Notes under the pieces: model-generated | The model's database searches: none | The model's input: only the letters and a program-made list of their open reading frames with translations | What the model was told of the DNA's origin: nothing | Shown here: piece by piece, positions 9,344 through 18,448 of the stretch | Layout of the letters: every line of letters starts with the position of its first letter | How positions within the stretch are numbered: position 1 is the stretch's first letter | From: Tenebrionibacter intestinalis | GTDB lineage: Bacteria > Pseudomonadota > Gammaproteobacteria > Enterobacterales > Enterobacteriaceae | NCBI RefSeq assembly: GCF_016632365.1 | Contig: NZ_JAEPBH010000018.1 | Span: 1-64,000, forward strand | Direction of reading: 5' to 3' | DNA: 64,000 bases | Made by a program: the position numbers and the translations under genes

Positions 9344-10330
9344 ATGTCGCACATTGAAATACCGTCGGGTTTTGACTTCCAACTGGCGGGTAAAGAAGTG
9401 TTAGATATTGAACGCGAAGGGCTGGCCCAGCTCGATCGGTATATTAACGAGGATTTCGCGCGCGCCTGCGAGATGATGTTTCGCTGCCAGGGCAAAGTCG
9501 TGGTCATGGGTATGGGGAAATCCGGGCACATTGGGCGCAAAATGGCCGCTACGTTCGCCAGTACCGGCACCCCGGCTTTTTTTGTCCATCCCGGTGAAGC
9601 CAGCCACGGCGATCTCGGTATGGTGACCGGGAAAGATATCGTCATTGCCATCTCTAATTCCGGCGAATCTAACGAAATCCTGGCGCTGATCCCGGTATTA
9701 AAACGCCTTCAGGTGCCGTTAATTGGGTTAACCAGCCGCCCGGAAAGCACAATGGGCCGCGCGGCGGATATACACCTGTGCGTGAAAGTGCCTCAGGAAG
9801 CCTGCCCGCTGGGGCTGGCCCCTACGTCCAGCACCACGGCAACGCTGGTCATGGGCGATGCGCTGGCCGTGGCTTTGCTTAAGGCGCGGGGCTTTACCGC
9901 CGAAGATTTCGCGTTATCGCACCCAGGCGGCGCGCTGGGCAGAAAGCTGCTGCTGCGGGTAAACGATATTATGCATACGGGCAATGAGATTCCGCGCGTA
10001 GACAAAAGCGCCACGCTACGCGACGCGTTGCTGGAAATCACCCGTAAAAATCTTGGCATGACGGTCATCTGCGGCGATGACATGAAAATTGCCGGTATTT
10101 TTACCGACGGCGACCTGCGCCGCGTATTTGATATGGGCGTGGATCTCAATCACCTGCGTATTACCGACGTAATGACGGCAGGCGGTATTCGCGTTCGTCC
10201 CGGCACGCTGGCCGTGGATGCGCTCAATCTTATGCAGTCGCGCCACATTACCGCCGTTCTCGTCGCCGATGGCGAGCAGCTTCTCGGTGTGATACATATG
10301 CATGACCTGCTGCGCGCTGGCGTAGTCTGA
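9344..10330 (+). CDS. kdsD: arabinose-5-phosphate isomerase KdsD
   Basis: Converts ribulose 5-phosphate to arabinose 5-phosphate, the first step of Kdo synthesis for LPS. The 328 residues comprise an N-terminal SIS domain (GMGKSGHIGRKMAATFASTG; ISNSGESNE) and two C-terminal CBS domains ending RHITAVLVADGEQLLG and HMHDLLRAGVV. The ATG at 9344 follows GGGAAAG; upstream in-frame codons overlap yrbG and are not conserved. Confidence 0.96.
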   Translation: MSHIEIPSGFDFQLAGKEVLDIEREGLAQLDRYINEDFARACEMMFRCQGKVVVMGMGKSGHIGRKMAATFASTGTPAFFVHPGEASHGDLGMVTGKDIVIAISNSGESNEILALIPVLKRLQVPLIGLTSRPESTMGRAADIHLCVKVPQEACPLGLAPTSSTTATLVMGDALAVALLKARGFTAEDFALSHPGGALGRKLLLRVNDIMHTGNEIPRVDKSATLRDALLEITRKNLGMTVICGDDMKIAGIFTDGDLRRVFDMGVDLNHLRITDVMTAGGIRVRPGTLAVDALNLMQSRHITAVLVADGEQLLGVIHMHDLLRAGVV

Positions 10331-10348
10331 ATTAAGGATTCTCGGTAA

Positions 10349-10915
10349 ATGAGCAACCCGGAAGCGATGCTGCCGACCTGTTATGGCCCGGTAAGCGCGC
10401 GCGTTATAGCAAAAGCGCAGGATATTCGCCTGCTGATACTTGATGTAGACGGCGTCATGTCCGACGGTCTGATTTATATGGGCAATAGCGGTGAAGAGCT
10501 AAAAGCGTTTAACGTGCGCGATGGCTACGGCATCCGCTGTGCGTTAACGTCCAATATTGAGGTGGCGATAATCACCGGACGCAAAGCAAAGCTGCTTGAA
10601 GATCGCTGCGCGACGCTCAAAATTAAACACCTTTATCAGGGCCAGTCCGATAAGCTTATCGCCTATCGGGCATTGCTGGATACGCTGGCGCTGGCGCCGC
10701 ATAACGTGGCGTATATTGGCGACGATCTGATTGACTGGCCGGTTATGGAACAAATCGGCCTTAGCATAGCGGTCGCTGACGCCCACCCGCTGCTGCTGCC
10801 CCGCGTTGACTACGTTACCCGTATCGGCGGCGGCCGCGGCGCCGTGCGCGAAGTCTGCGATCTGCTGCTACTGGCGCAGGGCAAGCTTGATGAGGCCAAA
10901 GGGCAATCACTATGA
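10349..10915 (+). CDS. kdsC: 3-deoxy-D-manno-octulosonate 8-phosphate phosphatase
   Basis: Removes phosphate from Kdo-8-phosphate to give free Kdo, the inner sugar of LPS. The 188-residue HAD-superfamily enzyme has the DxD nucleophile motif LDVDGVMSDG with Asp32 and Asp34, the same positions as in E. coli KdsC, plus the later motifs TGRKAKLLEDRC and YIGDDLIDWPVM. Its stop codon overlaps the lptC start (ATGA). Confidence 0.96.
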   Translation: MSNPEAMLPTCYGPVSARVIAKAQDIRLLILDVDGVMSDGLIYMGNSGEELKAFNVRDGYGIRCALTSNIEVAIITGRKAKLLEDRCATLKIKHLYQGQSDKLIAYRALLDTLALAPHNVAYIGDDLIDWPVMEQIGLSIAVADAHPLLLPRVDYVTRIGGGRGAVREVCDLLLLAQGKLDEAKGQSL

Positions 10916-11475
10916 GTAAGTTAAAACGCTGGACTGTCATCGTACTGGCGCTGATTGCGCTTATCCTTATCGGCGTGAATCTTGCCAACCGTGACGCCGA
11001 CGCGCCGGTAGCCCGGAACGCCAGCGATCCCACTTATAAAAGCGAAGGCTCAACCACTGTGGTATATAGCCCTGCGGGCGCGCTGAACTATCGCCTGATT
11101 GCCGATCACATAGAGCACTATTCCGATACGGCCATATCGTGGTTTACCCGCCCGGTGATGACTGTCTACGATACGAACAAAATCGAAACCTGGTCGGTGC
11201 GCGCCGATCGCGCAAAACTGACTGAAGATCGTATGCTTTATTTGTATGGCAACGTCGAGGTTAACGCACTAACGGCCGATTCGCAGTTACGAAAAATCAC
11301 TACCGATAATGCTCAGGTAAACCTTGTGACTCAGGATGTTACCTCTGACGATCTCGTTACGCTTTACGGAACCACGTTTAATTCCAGGGGTCTGAAAATG
11401 CGTGGGAATTTACGCAAGAAAACTGCCGAGCTGATTGAAAAGGTTAAAACCTCCTATGAAATTCAAAATAAATAA
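10912..11475 (+). CDS. lptC: LPS export system protein LptC
   Basis: Bitopic inner-membrane protein of the LptB2FGC complex that hands LPS to periplasmic LptA. The 187 residues have a short cytoplasmic tip, one membrane helix (about 6-24, WTVIVLALIALILIGVNLA) and a periplasmic beta-jellyroll (YHLI/YRLIADHIEHY; DRAKLTEDRMLYLYGNVEV). ATG overlaps the kdsC stop, and its 3' end overlaps the lptA start by 20 bp. It is slightly shorter than the 191 residues of E. coli. Confidence 0.95.
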   Translation: MSKLKRWTVIVLALIALILIGVNLANRDADAPVARNASDPTYKSEGSTTVVYSPAGALNYRLIADHIEHYSDTAISWFTRPVMTVYDTNKIETWSVRADRAKLTEDRMLYLYGNVEVNALTADSQLRKITTDNAQVNLVTQDVTSDDLVTLYGTTFNSRGLKMRGNLRKKTAELIEKVKTSYEIQNK

Positions 11476-11998
11476 GTACAGCCTTACTGTTGTTATGGCC
11501 GGCATGCTTCTGGCGGCTTCACTCCCAACTATGGCGCTGACCGGCGATACGGATAAACCAATCCATATCGAATCCGATCAGCAGGCGCTGGATATGCAGG
11601 GCAATATCGTCACATTTACCGGCAACGTTATCGTCACTCAGGGCAGCATAAAGATTAATGCTGATAAGGTCGTGGTCACCCGCCCGGGCGGCGAGCAGGG
11701 CAAAGAAGTGGTGGAAGGCTACGGCAAACCCGCCACATTCTATCAGATGCAGGATAACGGCAAGCCGGTAAAAGGCCACGCAGATAAAATGCGCTATGAG
11801 TTGCAAAACGATTACGTCGTGCTGACCGGTAACGCCTGGCTTGAACAGCTTGACAGCAATATTAAAGGCGACAGGATAACCTATCTCGTCAAGGAGCAAA
11901 AAATGCAGGCCTTTAGCGAAAAAGGCAAGCGTGTAACGACCGTACTGGTGCCCTCTCAGCTCCAGAATAAAAACAACGCTGGTCAGAAGAAGAAGTAA
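11456..11998 (+). CDS. lptA: LPS transport periplasmic protein LptA
   Basis: Forms the beta-jellyroll filament that bridges LptC to LptD across the periplasm. I chose the ATG at 11456 (MKFKINKYSLT), preceded by CCTCCT-free but E. coli-like context, since the residues before it have no signal-peptide character. A signal peptide ends at about residue 27 (LPTMA, then LTGDTDKPIHIESD). The core VVTRPGGEQGKEVVEGYGKP matches E. coli LptA. Product 180 residues. The start lies inside the lptC 3' end, so translation is coupled. Confidence 0.95.
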   Translation: MKFKINKYSLTVVMAGMLLAASLPTMALTGDTDKPIHIESDQQALDMQGNIVTFTGNVIVTQGSIKINADKVVVTRPGGEQGKEVVEGYGKPATFYQMQDNGKPVKGHADKMRYELQNDYVVLTGNAWLEQLDSNIKGDRITYLVKEQKMQAFSEKGKRVTTVLVPSQLQNKNNAGQKKK

Positions 11999-12004
11999 TC
12001 CGGT

Positions 12005-12730
12005 ATGGCAACTCTTATCGCTAAAAATCTCGCCAAAGCCTATAAAGGCCGCAAAGTGGTTGAAGACGTGAGTCTGACCGTTAAGTCAGGGGAAATCGTC
12101 GGCCTGCTTGGCCCTAACGGCGCAGGCAAAACAACAACTTTTTACATGGTTGTCGGCATTGTGCCGCGTGACGCAGGCAACATCATTATTGATGATGAAG
12201 ATATCAGCCTGCTGCCGTTGCACGCGCGCGCGCGCCGCGGCATCGGCTATCTCCCGCAGGAAGCCTCTATTTTCCGCCGCCTGAGCGTTTACGACAATCT
12301 GATGGCCGTATTGCAAATCCGTGAAGATTTAAGCGAAGAACAGCGCGAAGATCGTGCCAAAGAACTTATGGAAGAGTTTCATATCGACCATTTGCGCGAA
12401 AGTCTGGGGCAATCGCTGTCCGGCGGTGAACGCCGCCGCGTGGAGATCGCGCGTGCGCTGGCCGCAAACCCTAAATTTATTTTACTGGATGAACCCTTTG
12501 CGGGCGTGGATCCCATCTCCGTTATTGATATCAAGCGTATTATTGAACACCTGCGCGACAGCGGACTGGGCGTATTAATCACCGACCACAACGTGCGTGA
12601 AACTCTCGCAGTCTGCGAACGCGCCTATATCGTCAGCCAGGGGCATCTCATCGCCCACGGCACACCGGAAGAGATACTTGAAGACGAGCAGGTCAAACGC
12701 GTATATCTTGGGGAAGAGTTCAGACTTTGA
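12005..12730 (+). CDS. lptB: LPS export ABC transporter ATPase LptB
   Basis: Dimeric ATPase that powers LPS extraction by LptFG. The 241 residues have Walker A GPNGAGKT at 36-43, the signature [14 protein letters not shown], Walker [14 protein letters not shown] and the switch histidine in LITDHNVRE. It sits six bases after lptA and immediately before rpoN, the conserved gammaproteobacterial arrangement. Confidence 0.97.
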   Translation: MATLIAKNLAKAYKGRKVVEDVSLTVKSGEIVGLLGPNGAGKTTTFYMVVGIVPRDAGNIIIDDEDISLLPLHARARRGIGYLPQEASIFRRLSVYDNLMAVLQIREDLSEEQREDRAKELMEEFHIDHLRESLGQSLSGGERRRVEIARALAANPKFILLDEPFAGVDPISVIDIKRIIEHLRDSGLGVLITDHNVRETLAVCERAYIVSQGHLIAHGTPEEILEDEQVKRVYLGEEFRL

Positions 12731-12831
12731 TAGGGTAGCTTTGCGCTGTGCCAGGCAGCGCCCCTTGTTGAACAGCGATTCAGCGGGGATAAGTCAGGCT
12801 GGCACAACTTTTGAGGAATGTTGCTCTGAAT

Positions 12832-14265
12832 ATGAAGCAGGGTTTGCAATTAAAGCTGAGTCAACAGCTTGCCATAACGCCGCAGTTACAGCAGGCCATT
12901 CGCCTGTTGCAGCTTTCCACGCTGGAACTTCAGCAAGAACTACAGCAGGCGCTGGAAAGCAACCCTCTGCTTGAACAAACCGATCCTCATGAGGAAATAG
13001 ACGCCCAGGCAGCCCAGGATCGCGAAACGCTTGACAGCAGCGAAGCACTTGAGCAGCGCGAAATGCCCGACGAACTGCCGCTTGATACCAGTTGGGATGA
13101 AATCTACACCGCCGGAACGCCTTCAGGGACCGGCAGCGACTACCTTGTTGATGAGCTGCCGGTCTACCAGGGGGAAACCACCCAGACGTTGCAGGACTAT
13201 CTGATGTGGCAGGTTCAGCTCACGCCCTTTTCAGATACCGACCGCGCTATCGCCACCTCTGTTGTGGATGCCGTTGACGAGACGGGATATCTCACTGTGC
13301 CGATCGAAGATATTATGGAAAGCCTGGGCAACGATGAAATAACGCGTGAAGAAGTGGAAGCCGTGCTTAAACGCATCCAGCGTTTCGACCCGGTAGGCGT
13401 TGCGGCTCGCGATTTGCGCGACTGCCTGCTTATCCAGCTCTCTCAGTTCAACCCGCAAACGCCACGCCTGGCTGATGCCCGGCTGATTATTTCCGATTAT
13501 CTCGATCTGCTGGCAAACCATGACTTCCGCACTCTGATGCGCCTGACGCGCCTGAAAGAAGATGTGTTGAAAGAGGCCGTTGCGCTTATTCAGTCGCTGG
13601 ATCCGCGCCCCGGGCAGTCCATTCAAACCGGCGAGCCGGAATATGTGATTCCCGACGTGCTGGTGCGCAAAGTACAGGGCCGGTGGAGCGTTGAGCTTAA
13701 TAGCGACAGCATCCCGCGCCTGAAGATCAACCAGCAATACGCCGCAATGGGCAACGGCGCGCGTAACACAGCCGACAGCCAGTTTATCCGCAGCAATCTT
13801 CAGGAAGCGAAATGGTTGATTAAAAGCCTTGAAAGCCGCAATGACACCCTGCTGCGCGTAAGCCGCTGCATTGTGGAGCAGCAGCAAGGCTTTTTTGAAC
13901 ACGGCGAAGAATATATGAAACCAATGGTGCTCGCGGACATCGCCCAGGCCGTCGATATGCACGAATCCACAATTTCACGCGTCACCACGCAAAAATACCT
14001 TCACAGCCCGCGCGGTATTTTTGAACTGAAATATTTCTTCTCCAGCCACGTGAATACCGAAGGCGGCGGCGAAGCCTCTTCTACGGCAATCCGCGCGCTG
14101 GTGAAGAAATTAATTGCTGCGGAGAACCCCGCCAAACCGCTGAGCGACAGCAAGCTCACCACTATACTTTCCGATCAAGGGATCATGGTGGCGCGCCGTA
14201 CTGTTGCAAAGTACCGAGAGTCTTTATCGATTCCTCCGTCTAACCAACGTAAACAACTGGTTTGA
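12832..14265 (+). CDS. rpoN: RNA polymerase sigma-54 factor
   Basis: Sigma factor for nitrogen-regulated and other enhancer-dependent promoters. The 477-residue protein begins [20 protein letters not shown], the Q-rich activator-responsive region I, followed by an acidic region II (about 50-110), the core-binding domain, a helix-turn-helix near 366-386 and the RpoN box [10 protein letters not shown] near the C-terminus. The ATG at 12832 gives the E. coli length; a TTG seven codons earlier is in frame but not conserved. It lies 101 bp after lptB. Confidence 0.97.
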   Translation: MKQGLQLKLSQQLAITPQLQQAIRLLQLSTLELQQELQQALESNPLLEQTDPHEEIDAQAAQDRETLDSSEALEQREMPDELPLDTSWDEIYTAGTPSGTGSDYLVDELPVYQGETTQTLQDYLMWQVQLTPFSDTDRAIATSVVDAVDETGYLTVPIEDIMESLGNDEITREEVEAVLKRIQRFDPVGVAARDLRDCLLIQLSQFNPQTPRLADARLIISDYLDLLANHDFRTLMRLTRLKEDVLKEAVALIQSLDPRPGQSIQTGEPEYVIPDVLVRKVQGRWSVELNSDSIPRLKINQQYAAMGNGARNTADSQFIRSNLQEAKWLIKSLESRNDTLLRVSRCIVEQQQGFFEHGEEYMKPMVLADIAQAVDMHESTISRVTTQKYLHSPRGIFELKYFFSSHVNTEGGGEASSTAIRALVKKLIAAENPAKPLSDSKLTTILSDQGIMVARRTVAKYRESLSIPPSNQRKQLV

Positions 14266-14289
14266 CCCAACCTGATAAGGAAGACACTT

Positions 14290-14577
14290 ATGCAGCTCAA
14301 TATCACTGGACAGAACGTCGAAATTACCGAGGCCCTGCGCGAGTTCCTTGATAAAAAATTCGCTAAGCTGGAGCAATATTTTGAACGGATCAATCAGGTC
14401 TATATTGTGTTGAAAGTGGAAAAGGTGACGCATGCGGCGGATGCCACGCTGCACGTTAACGGCGGAGAGCTACATGCCAGCGCGGAAGGCCAGGACATGT
14501 ATGCCGCGATTGACGGTCTAATCGACAAACTGGCCCGTCAGTTAAACAAGCATAAAGACAAATTAAAACAACACTGA
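14290..14577 (+). CDS. hpf: ribosome hibernation promoting factor
   Basis: Binds the 30S subunit in stationary phase and helps form 100S ribosome dimers. The 95-residue product is the short form of HPF, a single RaiA-type domain (QLNITGQNVEITEALREFLDKK; the conserved HASAEGQDMYAAIDGL segment) without the C-terminal dimerisation domain of long HPF. It lies 24 bp after rpoN, as in E. coli. Confidence 0.96.
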   Translation: MQLNITGQNVEITEALREFLDKKFAKLEQYFERINQVYIVLKVEKVTHAADATLHVNGGELHASAEGQDMYAAIDGLIDKLARQLNKHKDKLKQH

Positions 14578-14636
14578 TAATCCGGGAATTCCCGCGCCTC
14601 GCTACCCGGCTGGGCGCGGGAAACTCAGGTAAAATG

Positions 14637-15122
14637 ATGATGAATAATGATTCGGCACTGCAATTGAGCACTGTTCTTAATCAGGAATGTACCCGGGTCG
14701 GCGTACATTGCCAGAGCAAGAAACGCGCGCTGGAGATTATCAGCGAAATAGCCGCAGAGCAGCTAGGGCTGGCGCCTCAGGTTGTGTTTGATGCGGTTCT
14801 GACGCGTGAACGCATGGGAAGCACAGGCATTGGCAACGGCATCGCTATCCCTCACGGAAAACTGGAAGAAGATACACTCAGGGCCGTGGGAGTTTTTATA
14901 CAACTGGAAACGCCCATTGCTTTTGATGCGATTGATAATCAGCCGGTCGATCTCTTATTTGCGCTGCTGGTACCGGCAGATCAGACAAAAGTCCATCTGC
15001 ATACCCTGTCGCTGGCTGCAAAGCGCCTGGCCGATAAAAATATTTGTCGCCGCCTGCGGGCCGCACAAACTGATGAAGCGCTGTGGCAAATCATCACAGA
15101 CAATTCAAACATCGATGAATAA
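14637..15122 (+). CDS. ptsN: nitrogen-regulatory phosphotransferase protein EIIA(Ntr)
   Basis: Phosphate acceptor of the regulatory PTS(Ntr) chain; its unphosphorylated form acts on potassium transport and other regulators. Three consecutive ATGs occur (14634, 14637, 14640); I chose the middle one because it aligns with E. coli MTNND and puts the active-site histidine of IPHGK at residue 73. The domain is PTS EIIA type 2 (MGSTGIGNGIAIPHGKLEED). Product 161 residues. It lies between hpf and rapZ. Confidence 0.95.
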   Translation: MMNNDSALQLSTVLNQECTRVGVHCQSKKRALEIISEIAAEQLGLAPQVVFDAVLTRERMGSTGIGNGIAIPHGKLEEDTLRAVGVFIQLETPIAFDAIDNQPVDLLFALLVPADQTKVHLHTLSLAAKRLADKNICRRLRAAQTDEALWQIITDNSNIDE

Positions 15123-15168
15123 GCCTGGCTGCGTATAGCGCAGCTTTCTCAGTGGGGAGAGATGTATC

Positions 15169-16023
15169 ATGGTGCTGATGATTGTCAGCGGCCGCTCTGG
15201 TTCAGGGAAGTCTGTGGCATTGCGCGCCCTGGAAGATATGGGGTTCTACTGCGTGGACAACCTGCCGGTCGTGCTCCTTCCGGAGCTGGCCAATACGCTG
15301 GCAGAACGTAAAATCTCGGCGGCGGTGAGTATCGACGTGCGTAATATGCCGGAATCGCCGGAGATTTTTGAGCAGGCGATGGGCAATCTGCCTGCGTCAT
15401 TCTCACCACAGTTGCTCTTTCTCGATGCCGATCGCAACACGTTAATTCGCCGCTACAGCGATACGCGCCGGCTGCACCCGCTCTCCAGCAAAAATTTATC
15501 GCTGGAAAGCGCCATCGACCAGGAAAGCGATCTGCTGGAGCCGCTACGCTCGCGCGCAGATCTGATTATCGACACGTCTGAGATGTCCGTTCACGAACTG
15601 GCGGAAATGCTGCGTACGCGCCTGCTTGGCAAACGTGAACGCGAACTCACTATGGTGTTTGAATCTTTTGGTTTCAAACACGGCATTCCCATAGACGCCG
15701 ACTATGTATTTGACGTGCGCTTTCTGCCAAACCCGCACTGGGATCCTAAACTGCGCCCAATGACGGGCCTGGACAAGCCCGTCGCCGCGTTTCTCGACAG
15801 ACACACCGAAGTGCATAACTTTATTTACCAGACCCGCAGTTACCTCGAGCTCTGGCTGCCGATGCTGGAAACCAACAACCGTAGCTATTTGACCGTTGCT
15901 ATCGGCTGCACCGGCGGTAAACACCGTTCGGTTTACGTGGCAGAACAGCTCGCCGATTACTTCCGCTCACGCGGGAAGAACGTTCAGTCACGCCATCGCA
16001 CGCTTGAAAAACGTAAAACATGA
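15169..16023 (+). CDS. rapZ: RNase adapter protein RapZ
   Basis: Binds the sRNAs GlmZ and GlmY and directs RNase E to GlmZ, so tuning glucosamine-6-phosphate synthase. The 284 residues have an N-terminal Walker A, GRSGSGKS (8-15), a Walker B-like region and a basic C-terminal RNA-binding tail ending RHRTLEKRK. Length and sequence match E. coli YhbJ. The stop overlaps the npr start by four bases. The targets GlmY and GlmZ lie outside this window. Confidence 0.96.
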   Translation: MVLMIVSGRSGSGKSVALRALEDMGFYCVDNLPVVLLPELANTLAERKISAAVSIDVRNMPESPEIFEQAMGNLPASFSPQLLFLDADRNTLIRRYSDTRRLHPLSSKNLSLESAIDQESDLLEPLRSRADLIIDTSEMSVHELAEMLRTRLLGKRERELTMVFESFGFKHGIPIDADYVFDVRFLPNPHWDPKLRPMTGLDKPVAAFLDRHTEVHNFIYQTRSYLELWLPMLETNNRSYLTVAIGCTGGKHRSVYVAEQLADYFRSRGKNVQSRHRTLEKRKT

Positions 16024-16292
16024 CCGTCAGGCAAACCGTTGAAATCACAAACCGGCTGGGCATGCACGCCCGGCCCGCGATGAAGCTTTTTGATCTGGTG
16101 CAGAGCTTTGATGCGGAAGTCTTGCTGCGTAACGAAAGCGGCATCGAAGCGGAGGCCAGCAGCGTTATTGCCTTGTTAATGCTGGATTCCGCCCAGGGAG
16201 GACATATTGAAGTGGAAGCCAGCGGCCCGCAGGAACAGGAAGCGCTCAGCGCTGTCGTCGCGCTGTTCAATGCCGGTTTCGATGAGGACTGA
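16020..16292 (+). CDS. ptsO: phosphocarrier protein NPr
   Basis: HPr-like carrier that passes phosphate from EI(Ntr) (PtsP) to EIIA(Ntr). The 90-residue protein has the phosphorylated His16 in [10 protein letters not shown] and the second conserved region [18 protein letters not shown]. It ends the rpoN-hpf-ptsN-rapZ-npr cluster. Also named npr. Confidence 0.95.
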   Translation: MTVRQTVEITNRLGMHARPAMKLFDLVQSFDAEVLLRNESGIEAEASSVIALLMLDSAQGGHIEVEASGPQEQEALSAVVALFNAGFDED

Positions 16293-16796
16293 ACGCTACG
16301 CCAGCCTACTGGTAATTTTAATAATCTTAAACGCTGTCGCGTAATATACTATGGACGGATAAAACGGAAGGTGAAAGGAAAAAACAAGAGTAATCTATTG
16401 AAAATTAAATAAAATTTAAAATTTCGCGATTTTTTTAACTTTTTTCCAGCCGACATCAGGCTTCCGGGCCGCCATCTGCAAGTTATCGATAAAACGCCGA
16501 CAGCCATTTTTCCGTATTTTATTTTCCCGCACGCCTCAATACGGCAGTGGACATATCAGTCTTACAATCACTTATTCTCATGAGCAGGTTGTCCGTTGCT
16601 ATAAACCCCGCTGCACGGTTTGCCAATTTTTTAGTCCGATGCAGGTTTGATTAAACGCCTGCGCCGCCCCATTTGTCATGGTTGCGTCATGAGGCATTCA
16701 CTTTGCAAACGAATTCTGACAGAACATCTGGCTGGAACGCCGGAATAAACGAATAATCGTGCCAGATGCGCATAACCCGTCAGTTGCCGCTACGGA
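16293..16796. other. gene-free 504-bp interval between npr and mtgA
   Basis: In E. coli yrbL occupies this interval; here no frame encodes YrbL or any other protein I recognise. The left part is AT-rich (for example 16400-16450). CATCTGGC and GCCAGATG (about 16723-16772) form a long-range dyad close to the mtgA 3' end. A short frame ATG 16579 to TAA (25 codons) has no good ribosome binding site. I see nothing else. Confidence 0.6.
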
Positions 16797-17546
16797 TCAA
16801 AAAATACGCTTAACGTCCAACCGTTTTTCCCCCATAACCGGCCTGAGAAAGGTTAAACCACCGAGCTGGCGCATCTGATGCTGGATCCACTGCTGACGCG
16901 CCAGCACATAGCCTGAAGGCGCGTTTGCCTTCAGGCGAATCGGGTTAGGCAACACGGCCGCCAGGCGTGCCGCCTGCGCCTGTGTCAGGCGGCTGGCGGG
17001 CTTGTGGAAGTAATGGCGCGCGGCGGCTTCCACGCCGAATATACCTTCGCCGAATTCAGCAATATTCAGATAAACCGTCAGAATCCGGCGCTTGCTCCAC
17101 ACCAGCTCAATGCCTGCCGTCAACCCTGCCTCAAGCCCCTTACGCAGCCAGCTACGTCCATCCCAAAGCAGCAGGTTTTTCGCCGTCTGTTGCGACAGCG
17201 TGGAAGCGCCGCGCATAGGCGTGTTTTCCCCACGGCTTGCCAGTACTTTCCGTATAGCCGCGACATCAAACCCCCGGTGGCTGGGAAACGTTTGATCTTC
17301 TGCGGCAATAACCGCCAGCGGCATCCACGGTGAAATATCCTCCATCGCCACCCAGTCTGAATGCGCCACGTAGCCTGTGTTGCCATGCAGCCATGCGCTA
17401 AGCTGGCGCTCAACCATAACCGCGGAAAAGGGCACCGGCAAAAAACTGAAAAGCACGATACCGCCGCTCCAGAAAACAATCAGCACAATGACTATTCTTC
17501 GCAGCCAGCGCGTCACCCATGCCCTTATCGAACGCAGCTTACGCAT
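16797..17546 (-). CDS. mtgA: monofunctional biosynthetic peptidoglycan transglycosylase
   Basis: Polymerises lipid II into glycan strands without transpeptidase activity. The ATG at 17546 gives 249 residues (an in-frame GTG lies two codons upstream); E. coli MtgA is 242. One N-terminal membrane helix (about 18-38) precedes the GT51 domain with the catalytic Glu in [16 protein letters not shown] and the motifs [12 protein letters not shown] and [12 protein letters not shown]. The C-terminus is slightly longer than in E. coli. Its start overlaps the elbB stop by 8 bp. Confidence 0.94.
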   Translation of the reverse strand: MRKLRSIRAWVTRWLRRIVIVLIVFWSGGIVLFSFLPVPFSAVMVERQLSAWLHGNTGYVAHSDWVAMEDISPWMPLAVIAAEDQTFPSHRGFDVAAIRKVLASRGENTPMRGASTLSQQTAKNLLLWDGRSWLRKGLEAGLTAGIELVWSKRRILTVYLNIAEFGEGIFGVEAAARHYFHKPASRLTQAQAARLAAVLPNPIRLKANAPSGYVLARQQWIQHQMRQLGGLTFLRPVMGEKRLDVKRIF

Positions 17547-18198
17547 CCTCACATAGCGCCAACACGTTGGCTACCAGCTTTTCAATGCCGTCCGCCGCCT
17601 CATCAATACGCTGCGCCAGCATATAAGCCGGGGTGGTGACAATTTTGTGCGCCTCATCCACTACGATATCGTCAACCGGGCACGATATATGTTCACCGCC
17701 CATAGCTTCAATTGTTTCAACGGTGTCAATATCAGTCCCTATGGTCAAACGCAGCGGCATTTGCAAAATGGCAGGCAGCATCGCAGGCGCAATACACAGA
17801 AAACCGAGCGGCTTGCCCGCATCGTGGCAGTCGCGCACAAGCGTTGCAAAATCCGGATCGATCGTACAGGCGCGGCCCTGGCTGGCAAAATTGCTTAAAT
17901 TTTTAGCTGCGCCGAAACCGCCGGGGACGATCAGCGCATCCAACTCCGCCGCCTTCGCTTCAGCCAGCGGTTTAATCGCGCCACGGGTAATACGCGCTGC
18001 CTCAATCAGTACATTGCGGCTTTCCGGTACCGGCTCGCCGGTAAGATGATTGATTACATCTTCTTGAGTTTTATCCGGCGCAAAACACACGGCCTGCGCA
18101 CCGCCACGAGCGATTGCAAGCAGCGTAATCACGGTTTCATGAATCTCTGAGCCGTCGTAAACCCCGCATCCACTTAGTACCAAACCAATTTTTTTCAT
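17539..18198 (-). CDS. elbB: glyoxalase/isoprenoid biosynthesis-linked protein ElbB
   Basis: DJ-1/PfpI-type class I glutamine amidotransferase-like protein; E. coli ElbB has weak glyoxalase activity and has been linked to early isoprenoid synthesis. The 219 residues contain the nucleophile-elbow Cys in [15 protein letters not shown] and the [18 protein letters not shown] motif. It shares a 240-bp region with divergent arcZ and overlaps mtgA downstream. Confidence 0.93.
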   Translation of the reverse strand: MKKIGLVLSGCGVYDGSEIHETVITLLAIARGGAQAVCFAPDKTQEDVINHLTGEPVPESRNVLIEAARITRGAIKPLAEAKAAELDALIVPGGFGAAKNLSNFASQGRACTIDPDFATLVRDCHDAGKPLGFLCIAPAMLPAILQMPLRLTIGTDIDTVETIEAMGGEHISCPVDDIVVDEAHKIVTTPAYMLAQRIDEAADGIEKLVANVLALCEDA

Positions 18199-18317
18199 AC
18201 TGGCATTCCTTTCTAATGGTCAGACAAGCTAAAGTAATTTTATTAATAAGAACGCTATGCTTCACATATTTTACTGAATCAAGTAACAAACAGTGTAAGA
18301 TTTGCTATCTTATTGCC

Positions 18318-18448
18318 TGAACAAAAAGACGCCTCTTTCGTTTAAGCGCCGCCACAACCCACAACACAATCTGAACAGGCGGCGTAATGATTTCCCTGGT
18401 GTTGGCGCAGTATTCGCGCACCCCGGCCTGGCCGGGGTCATTTTTTTT
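18318..18448 (+). ncRNA. arcZ: Hfq-dependent small RNA ArcZ
   Basis: The 3' half (from about 18388) contains the conserved ArcZ seed GATTTCCCTGGTGTTGGCGC, then CAGTATTCGCGCA, a CCCCGG-CCTG-CCGGGG terminator stem and eight T ending at 18448. In E. coli ArcZ activates rpoS translation, represses flagellar and other mRNAs and is itself repressed by ArcA. Its place between elbB and arcB on the strand opposite arcB is the same as in E. coli. The 5' half is much diverged; its start is estimated from the TATCTT box at 18306-18311. The terminator overlaps the last arcB codons. Confidence 0.88.

Noticed and set aside
13231-13962. 243-codon minus-strand frame within rpoN
   Set aside because: Shadow of rpoN; no conserved domain and no promoter.
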